Shown here: positions 13,756 through 19,322 of the stretch, in pieces | Position numbering within the stretch: position 1 is the first letter of the stretch | How the letters are laid out: every line of letters starts with the position of its first letter | Assembly: GCA_944376035.1 (NCBI GenBank) | Contig: CALWBJ010000056.1 | Span: 1-19,322 of the forward strand | Origin: an uncultured Clostridia bacterium | GTDB taxonomy: Bacteria > Bacillota > Clostridia > Christensenellales > Borkfalkiaceae | Direction of reading: 5' to 3' | DNA length: 19,322 nt | Position numbers and translations under genes: made by a program | The notes under the pieces: model-generated | Told to the model about the DNA's origin: nothing | Database searches by the model: none | What the model saw: the letters and a program-made list of their open reading frames with translations, nothing else

Positions 13756-15288
13756 ATGAGTTTAATCAGTTTTACCGTTCCCGTCACGGGAAATTTTTTA
13801 GTTGATATTATCAAATGGCTTATAGAGATAAGTTCGTCGATAGCACTCGGAATAGTGCTTTTTACCGTTTTATTGAAACTCATCACCCTGCCGTTTGATT
13901 TCTTTTCGCGCGCGTCCATGCGTAAAAACTCGCTGAAAATGGAACAGATGCGCCCGGAACTTGAAAAATTGCAAAAACAGTACGCTAACGATAAAGCGCT
14001 TTACAATCAGAAAATGATGGCGCTTTATAAAAGAAACGGCTATTCTATGTTCGGCGCCTGCCTGCCTACGATAATCACGTTGGTAATATTTATTGTCGCT
14101 ATAAACGCATACAGTTCTTTTGCCCTTTTTCAGGACAGGCAGTATTTTTACAACATGAGTATCGCTTATAATAACGCTATTTACTCGGGAATGGAGATAG
14201 ACGACAGCGAAAACGCTTATATTACGAGAAACGATTTAGGCGAACTTGTTTTAAAAGACAGTGAACTTTTATCTCTTGCCGGCGACGGTGTGTATAATAC
14301 CGTCAAGGGTTATAACGAAAAAGGCGATTACGAGTTCAATATTCTTGTAAAAAAGGATACGAGAACAGTTGAAAATCAGGAAGGCGGTTCGGAAACTCTC
14401 AACTATATTTCCGTAAAAACCGAAAACGGATATATCGAGTATACCCGTATATATAAAATGAACGCCGAAAACGGTTCTTCCGACTTTTCGACAAAGGAAT
14501 TTACCGCGTACAGCGACAATCTCACCGCAGCCGAGCCCGAAAATGCAAACGCGGTCAAATATCTTGCTTCGCCGGAAAACAATTATCTTAAAAACAGCGA
14601 AGGAAAGTATTACGGAGAACTTGAAGATATTTCCGCTCTCGATTTTTTGACAGATATATGTCAGACGGCGTCTGCAAATAAGTTCAGAGAAGAAAACGTT
14701 CAGTTTTTATGGGTAAGAAATATATGGGTTACGGACAGTCCTCTCTCCCACCCCGTTGAAGCAAACTATCAGGCAAAAGATCAGACTTTCAGAAACAGCG
14801 TGAGCGAACAGGATTATAATTCGCTTATATCGAAACTGACTGTCGAACAGACTATGCCGAACGGTTATTTTATTCTTGCAGTACTTACGGCAGGTATATC
14901 TTTCCTCACTCAGTTTGTTATGAGTAAATCTCAGAAAGCGCAGATGGAATTGCAGACGGTTGACGGGCAGGGCGCCAGAACTCAGAAAATGCTCATGTGG
15001 ATGATGCCTATAATGATGGCTGTTTTCTCATTCATGTATACGGCGGCATTCTCCATTTATATGATTTTAAGTTCGGTTATAAGTATACTGACAACTCTCG
15101 GTATAAACTGGATAATCGACAGAAAATTCAAAAAAGCCAATGCGTCAGGAGACGATGTTATAAGAGGCAGGGTTTACAACGCCCCCGAAGAGGAAAAAGA
15201 AGAAAAAACAGATAATAAAAATCAGCCGACCGGAGATTTTATAACCGGAAGCGAAACAAAAAAACACATACGCGGCAGGCTTAAATAG
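13756..15288 (+). CDS. yidC: YidC/Oxa1-family membrane insertase with a large external loop
   Basis: YidC inserts and folds membrane proteins, alone or with SecYEG. The 510 residues far exceed the roughly 260 of the Bacillus SpoIIIJ type. Order: core TM1 at about 25-48, the cytoplasmic hairpin with PELEKLQKQYANDK, TM2 from CLP (102-104), an external insert of about 190 residues (126-315), the conserved FLW (317-319), then three TM segments at about 375-465 and a charged tail. The Gram-negative large domain sits before core TM1, not here. The TM1 residue normally an essential Arg appears to be Lys41. No clear ribosome binding site is present, so coupling to yidD is likely. Confidence 0.93.
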   Translation: MSLISFTVPVTGNFLVDIIKWLIEISSSIALGIVLFTVLLKLITLPFDFFSRASMRKNSLKMEQMRPELEKLQKQYANDKALYNQKMMALYKRNGYSMFGACLPTIITLVIFIVAINAYSSFALFQDRQYFYNMSIAYNNAIYSGMEIDDSENAYITRNDLGELVLKDSELLSLAGDGVYNTVKGYNEKGDYEFNILVKKDTRTVENQEGGSETLNYISVKTENGYIEYTRIYKMNAENGSSDFSTKEFTAYSDNLTAAEPENANAVKYLASPENNYLKNSEGKYYGELEDISALDFLTDICQTASANKFREENVQFLWVRNIWVTDSPLSHPVEANYQAKDQTFRNSVSEQDYNSLISKLTVEQTMPNGYFILAVLTAGISFLTQFVMSKSQKAQMELQTVDGQGARTQKMLMWMMPIMMAVFSFMYTAAFSIYMILSSVISILTTLGINWIIDRKFKKANASGDDVIRGRVYNAPEEEKEEKTDNKNQPTGDFITGSETKKHIRGRLK

Positions 15289-15333
15289 AAAATAATGCAA
15301 TAAAGCGCTATATTGCGCGCGGAGGTAATATAT

Positions 15334-16170
15334 ATGCAGTTTACAGGTAAAACGGTGGAGGAAGCGACTGCAACGGGACTTAGCGAACTCGGTTTGAAAG
15401 AAGATGAAGCCGTAATTACGGTGATTGAAGAACCTACGAAAGGGCTTTTCGGAAAATTAAAAGGTAAAGCGGTAGTTGAAATTGAAAAAAAACAGTCGGA
15501 ATCGGGTGCGCTCAGAGCATTGAATTTCGTAAAAGAAATACTTGACTATCTTGGAATGGAAGCGTCGGCAGACTTTAACGGCAACGAAGAAAGACCGGTA
15601 ATTACTCTTACGTCTGAAAATTCTTCTTCTGTCATAGGCTATCGCGGCGAGGTTTTGGACGCTCTTCAGGTTCTTGCCGGTGCCGTTGCCAATATAGGCA
15701 ATAACGTCTATAAAAAGGTTGTTGTCGATTGCGAAAATTACAGAGAAAGACGGGAAGCGACGCTTATTAAACTTGCGCACAAACTCGAAGAAAAAGCAAC
15801 CGATATGAGGAGGGAAGTTATTCTCGAACCCATGACCCCCTATGAGAGAAGAATTATTCATACCGCTCTATCCGAAAGTCAGACCGTTACAACCAAAAGC
15901 GAAGGAAAAGAGCCTAACCGCTACGTTGTTATAGTTCCTTTCGATAAAGACGAGTTCAGTAAACCCTACAACGCGGGAAGGAACAATTCGGACAGCAGAA
16001 CAAAGAGATTTTCTGACAGAAAAGGCGGAAGAAAAAACGACCGCGGCGGTAAAAATTTCAAAGGCGGAAACAGAAATAACCGTAACGGAAAAAGCGGGTT
16101 TTCGGATGAAAAAAGGAAACCTTCTTCGGGATTCGGAACTTACCTCGGAAACAGTTTCAAAGATTTTTAA
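15334..16170 (+). CDS. jag: Jag/KhpB RNA-binding protein with a basic glycine-rich tail
   Basis: The order is an N-terminal Jag domain (about 1-50), a KH domain with GYRG at 102-105, and an R3H domain with YERRIIHTAL from about 170. The family (KhpB/EloR) binds RNA and affects cell elongation in Gram-positive bacteria. I choose ATG 15334, with GGAGG 8 nt upstream, over TTG 15313, which lies before that site. The last 65 or so residues are rich in Arg, Lys, Gly and Asn (RKNDRGGKNFKGGNRNNRNG) and probably disordered, possibly extending RNA contact. mnmE, often next, is absent; a terminator follows. Confidence 0.93.
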   Translation: MQFTGKTVEEATATGLSELGLKEDEAVITVIEEPTKGLFGKLKGKAVVEIEKKQSESGALRALNFVKEILDYLGMEASADFNGNEERPVITLTSENSSSVIGYRGEVLDALQVLAGAVANIGNNVYKKVVVDCENYRERREATLIKLAHKLEEKATDMRREVILEPMTPYERRIIHTALSESQTVTTKSEGKEPNRYVVIVPFDKDEFSKPYNAGRNNSDSRTKRFSDRKGGRKNDRGGKNFKGGNRNNRNGKSGFSDEKRKPSSGFGTYLGNSFKDF

Positions 16171-16252
16171 TTGAATTTTCCCATTAAATATTCCGATTTA
16201 AGTTTACGATTGAAAACGTCTGATTCTACTTTAAAAAAGATGATTTTGACGG

Positions 16253-16281
16253 AAAAGGACTGTTTATACAGTCCTTTTTTT
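16253..16281 (+). terminator. Intrinsic terminator of the rpmH-jag cluster
   Basis: An 11-bp perfect stem (AAAAGGACTGT at 16253-16263 paired with 16268-16278), a TTAT loop and a T-run form a classical terminator about 80 nt after jag. Confidence 0.93.
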
Positions 16282-16300
16282 CAAATTTTACAAAACCTAT

Positions 16301-16348
16301 AAAAAATTAAAATATAAAAATTAAAATATAAAAATTAAAATATAAAAA
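16301..16348. repeat. Three perfect 14-bp tandem repeats
   Basis: ATTAAAATATAAAA is repeated three times without change (16306-16347), with partial extension on both sides. It lies between the jag terminator and the next promoter. The run contains no coding frame. Confidence 0.9.
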
Positions 16349-16366
16349 TCTTGCGAATTTACTGTA

Positions 16367-16395
16367 TTTACTTATTTTTATTTGTATTATATATT
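16367..16395 (+). promoter_or_regulatory. Predicted promoter of the spermidine-synthase-like gene
   Basis: TTTACT (16367-16372), 17 nt, then TATATT (16390-16395). Initiation is expected near 16402, about 30 nt before the ATG at 16432. The -35 hexamer equals that of the importer promoter. Confidence 0.5.
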
Positions 16396-16420
16396 AAATT
16401 TTCTGACGAATTATTTTATC

Positions 16421-16481
16421 GGGAGAAGAAAATGGCTATGAAAAAGAATATAATTATGTATCTGACGGCATTTTTTCGGGA
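16421..16481 (+). other. Natural start of the spermidine-synthase-like gene, out of frame by one base
   Basis: GGGAG (16421-16425) is well placed for ATG 16432, which reads MAMKKNIIMYLTAFF and then stops at TAA 16489-16491. The body frame reads FSGMSVMAVELGASRL. The two join exactly if one extra T is read in, or the ribosome slips back one base at, the TTTTTT run at 16471-16476. Together they give the usual N-terminal membrane helix of this family. Confidence 0.75.
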
Positions 16482-18032
16482 ATGTCTGTAATGGCGGTTG
16501 AACTGGGCGCGTCGAGACTGCTCGCGCCGTATTTTTCCTCTTCGCAGATAGTCTGGACGATAATTATCGGAATAATAATGATTTCAATGGCGATAGGTAA
16601 CGTCGTTGGCGGAAAAATGGCGGATAAATACCCTACTCCCACAAGGCTGTTTATATGGCTTTTCGCGGCGGCGACCTGGATAATGCTCATTCCCCTTTTC
16701 GGAAAATTCGTTATATCCGGGGTTGCTCTCGCCCTCGCCATGATAGTTTCGGGTAATTATCTTATCTGGGCGGCATTTCTTTCATGCGTGCTTGTTTTCG
16801 CTTTTCCCCTCTTCGTACTCGGCATGATTACCCCTAACCTTGTAAAATACGCCGTCAAAGACCTTAACGAAAACGGCAAGACGGTAGGCGCTATCGAGGC
16901 TTCGGGTACGATAGGCAGTATTATAGGTACTTTCCTTCCTACATTCGTTACAATTCCTTATATAGGTACGTCGCTCACTTTTGTTGTTTTTGCAAGCGTG
17001 CTTTATATAATCTGCATGGTATATATCATATTGAGAAAAAAATATCTTATCCGTACGGGAATAACGTTGGTTATAGCGCTTACCGTCGGAATACTCTCAA
17101 ACAGTATAGGTATAGCCTACTGGCAGAATAATATTTTATACGAGGGCGAATCGGTCTATAATTATTTGAGAGTGGAAGAGACCGACGATTCGGTTATACT
17201 TTCCACAAACGTGCTTTTCGGCGTTCAGTCGGTCAAGATGAAAAGCGACGGTTTAACCGGAATGTATTACGACTATGCGCTTGCCGCGCCCGTAATGGCG
17301 GGTGCAACGAGCGATCTGAAAGTGCTTATATTAGGACTCGGAACGGGAACTTTCGCCTCGCAGTGCGTCAATTATTTCGGTATAGAGGATATTACGGGCG
17401 TGGAAATAGACGGTAAAATAATAAGTCTTGCAAAAACTTATTTTGACCTGCCCGAAAACGTAAAGGCGATAGAAGGAGACGGAAGGGCGTTTATTACCGA
17501 TGATAAAAATAAATACGACGTGATTATGGTAGACGCTTATCAGGATATAACCATACCCTTTCAGATGTCTTCAAAGGAATTTTTCACGCTTGTAAAAGAA
17601 AGACTTACCGATAAAGGCGTTATGGTCATGAATATGAACCTTAAAGCAGACAAAGAAGGCGGAATAAACGATTATCTCTGCGACACGGTAAAATCGGTTT
17701 TTGATTCGGTTTACACGGTCGCTACGTCCGCAAGCGGCAACGTTGAACTCTTTGCCTCGGATAATTACGACTGTAAAGATAAACTTGCGGAAAATATCCC
17801 GTCTGCCGAAAATCAATCTGTCAGAAACTTTTTAGACAGAATAAAAGGTATTCTTACGGAAGAAACGGGCGGAAATCTTATTCTTACCGACGATAAAGCC
17901 CCCGTGGAACTTCTCGGTATGAGGGTTTTAGACGATATGATTATAGGAGAACTCGAATATTATAAAAATAAATTTTCGGGAATGAGCCTAAGTGAACTCA
18001 TAAAACTCCTTTTCAGCGGTCAGTTGTTTTAA
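16482..18032 (+). CDS. Membrane protein with C-terminal spermidine-synthase-like methyltransferase domain (5' frameshifted)
   Basis: The first intact ATG gives 516 residues; with the natural start it would be about 533. The N-terminal half has several hydrophobic segments (to about residue 195), beginning with the family pattern MAVELGASRLLAPYF. The C-terminal half is a Rossmann methyltransferase-like domain: LILGLGTGTFASQ near 281, GVEIDGKII near 306, GDGRAF near 330 and VIMVDAYQDI near 347. This resembles multi-pass proteins fused to a spermidine-synthase domain; their substrate is unknown, and polyamine synthesis cannot be assumed. The ATG at 16482 has no good ribosome binding site and would remove part of the first helix. 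It is monocistronic, with its own promoter and terminator. Confidence 0.85.
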   Translation: MSVMAVELGASRLLAPYFSSSQIVWTIIIGIIMISMAIGNVVGGKMADKYPTPTRLFIWLFAAATWIMLIPLFGKFVISGVALALAMIVSGNYLIWAAFLSCVLVFAFPLFVLGMITPNLVKYAVKDLNENGKTVGAIEASGTIGSIIGTFLPTFVTIPYIGTSLTFVVFASVLYIICMVYIILRKKYLIRTGITLVIALTVGILSNSIGIAYWQNNILYEGESVYNYLRVEETDDSVILSTNVLFGVQSVKMKSDGLTGMYYDYALAAPVMAGATSDLKVLILGLGTGTFASQCVNYFGIEDITGVEIDGKIISLAKTYFDLPENVKAIEGDGRAFITDDKNKYDVIMVDAYQDITIPFQMSSKEFFTLVKERLTDKGVMVMNMNLKADKEGGINDYLCDTVKSVFDSVYTVATSASGNVELFASDNYDCKDKLAENIPSAENQSVRNFLDRIKGILTEETGGNLILTDDKAPVELLGMRVLDDMIIGELEYYKNKFSGMSLSELIKLLFSGQLF

Positions 18033-18127
18033 AAATACATAAACGCTAAAATTAAATACGGTCAGACATTGAGAAAAATAAATAAAACTAATAAATTAAA
18101 AAAATAATTAAAAAACAATTATAATCC

Positions 18128-18158
18128 AAACCGTCAGGAACAATCCTGTCGGTTTTTT
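18128..18158 (+). terminator. Intrinsic terminator after the spermidine-synthase-like gene
   Basis: AAACCGTCAGGA (18128-18139) pairs with TCCTGTCGGTTT (18144-18155) across one T-T mismatch, with an ACAA loop and a following T-run. Confidence 0.88.
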
Positions 18159-18228
18159 CATATGCTGAAAATGAACGCTAACTTATATTTTGATAAAAAT
18201 TTCTTTATAATACGGGAGGAACATAATT

Positions 18229-19296
18229 TTGGCAGTTGCAAGCAGGTTTTTAATAGCAGGTAACGACGAACACGGCGTCAATCCCCCTACTGCGGGTAAA
18301 AGAACGCCCATAATGCCTTACATAGACCGTCCGATTTACGAAAACGAATTCAACCGTGCCGCTAAAAATATATTTTTGGAAGCGTGCGTCAGGTGCGGAT
18401 TCAGAGTTTACGACGTCAAGCCCGAAGAACAGGACATTTCCATAACAACCCGTGTAAGGCGGGTCAATTCGAGCGGAGCGACGCTTGTAGTTACTTTTGC
18501 TTACAATGCTTTCGGAGACGGAAAAACTTTCAATTCGGCAAACGGATTTGAAGTATATTACGGACCTTCCAATCCCTTCCCCGCCGACAGCAGACTTTTA
18601 AGTTTCGATATTGACGCTGCCCTTTCAGAATCCATACCTTTAAGGAACCGCGGCGTAAAGACTCTTGAAGGGGCGGGAATGCTTAATTCTGTAAGGTGTC
18701 CCGCGTCTTTAATCGAGGCGGGTTTCATGACAAATTTTGATGAAGCGAAACTAATGCTTGATCCGGATTTTGTAGCAGCGGTCGGAAATGCCGCGGCAAA
18801 AGGTGTATGCGAAACGCTGGACGTGGTTTACGTATCGGCAATTCCGCTCAGTCAACTGCCTACGATAAGGCGCGGAAGCAGCGGACAGTATGTTTTGTAT
18901 TTACAATGGTTGCTTATAAACGAAGGTTATTCTCTGACTCCCGACGGAATATTCGGAACGGCGACGCAGAACGCCGTCATCGCATTCCAGGCGGCTAACG
19001 GACTACTTGCCGACGGTATTGTCGGACAGAGAACGTGGAAAGCGCTGACTACCTTCCCCAACCCGTTGCCGGTATTAAGACGCGGAAGCCGCGGTAAATC
19101 GGTGAGATATCTGCAACAGAAATTACTTGCAAAACTTTATCCCGTCGGCGCTATTGACGGAATTTTCGGCGCTAATACCGAAAAACAGGTAAAGGCATTC
19201 CAGAGCGAAAACGGACTTAATCCCGACGGCATAGTAGGTCCTTTAACCTGGGCGGCAATAAAACCCGTAGGCGGCGGAAGACCGCTTATTACTTGA
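18229..19296 (+). CDS. N-acetylmuramoyl-L-alanine amidase-like protein with two peptidoglycan-binding repeats
   Basis: The 355-residue protein has an Amidase_3-like domain (about 1-190) and two PG_binding_1 repeats (about 208-262 and 280-345), each with the pattern RRGS.G..V.YLQ and DGIFG followed by DGIVG. Amidase_3 enzymes cut the bond between muramic acid and the stem peptide using zinc. Candidate ligands H15 (DEHG) and E38/E40 (YENEFN) and the catalytic-type E163 (SLIEAGF) are visible, but the usual SIHAN reads TFAYNA, with A91 at the His position. There is no signal peptide. The start is TTG with GGGAGGA 8 nt upstream. A sporulation mother-cell lysin or an unconventional release route is possible. 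It is the last gene of the window. Confidence 0.85.
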   Translation: MAVASRFLIAGNDEHGVNPPTAGKRTPIMPYIDRPIYENEFNRAAKNIFLEACVRCGFRVYDVKPEEQDISITTRVRRVNSSGATLVVTFAYNAFGDGKTFNSANGFEVYYGPSNPFPADSRLLSFDIDAALSESIPLRNRGVKTLEGAGMLNSVRCPASLIEAGFMTNFDEAKLMLDPDFVAAVGNAAAKGVCETLDVVYVSAIPLSQLPTIRRGSSGQYVLYLQWLLINEGYSLTPDGIFGTATQNAVIAFQAANGLLADGIVGQRTWKALTTFPNPLPVLRRGSRGKSVRYLQQKLLAKLYPVGAIDGIFGANTEKQVKAFQSENGLNPDGIVGPLTWAAIKPVGGGRPLIT

Positions 19297-19322
19297 TAAT
19301 CAACAAATATAAAGTTCAGAAA

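Noticed and set aside
15313..15333. TTG start for jag
   Set aside because: It lies before the GGAGG site that serves ATG 15334, and the extra residues do not fit the family N terminus.
18183..18211. TATAAT before the amidase gene
   Set aside because: Transcription would start inside the GGGAGGA ribosome binding site, and no convincing -35 exists at the right spacing.
1..19322. CRISPR arrays, transposases, phage genes, tRNA or rRNA genes
   Set aside because: None seen on either strand; repeats present are short and lack CRISPR spacer structure.

Overview
The window looks like chromosomal DNA from a low-to-mid GC member of the Bacillota, probably an uncultured Clostridia-type anaerobe. The evidence is the set of origin-proximal housekeeping genes (dnaA, dnaN, recF, rpmH-rnpA-yidD-yidC-jag, mnmG, rsmG), AGGAGG-type ribosome binding sites, TTGACA/TATAAT promoters, a lipoprotein solute-binding protein and AT-rich spacers. 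I cannot assign a genus. I see no mobile element, CRISPR array, tRNA or rRNA.

Layout, left to right. Positions 1-885 hold the 3' end of tilS and hpt on the + strand, overlapping by ATGA and closed by a strong terminator. Positions 1188-3797 hold aroA and recF on the - strand, each with its own predicted promoter. dnaA runs divergently from recF; the two predicted promoters share a palindromic -10 element. mnmG follows dnaA. Positions 7651-10033 hold a three-gene polar amino-acid ABC importer (lipoprotein, permease, ATPase) with its own promoter. A bidirectional hairpin separates it from a - strand pair, rsmG and a ypsA-like SLOG gene. A 566-bp AT-rich spacer (11273-11838) carries DnaA-box-like 9-mers and is the best oriC candidate. 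dnaN and rpmH-rnpA-yidD-yidC-jag then run rightward, ending at a strong terminator. The last two genes are a membrane protein with a spermidine-synthase-like domain and an amidase with two peptidoglycan-binding repeats.

The gene content is that of a chromosomal origin region, but the order is rearranged. dnaA and dnaN are about 6.6 kb apart instead of adjacent. recF is divergent from dnaA, mnmG and rsmG are separated and opposed, and the rpmH cluster follows dnaN on the same strand.

Two genes have N termini that do not read cleanly. In dnaA, the ATG with a well-placed ribosome binding site is followed at once by TAA, although recognisable DnaA domain I sequence continues in frame after it. 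In the spermidine-synthase-like gene, a T6 run puts the natural start one base out of frame with the body. Each could be a sequence error, a real lesion or recoding. I see no obvious new multi-gene system. The points most worth following are these two N termini, the origin layout, a possibly leaderless rsmG transcript, and unusual residues or insertions in AroA, YidC and the amidase.
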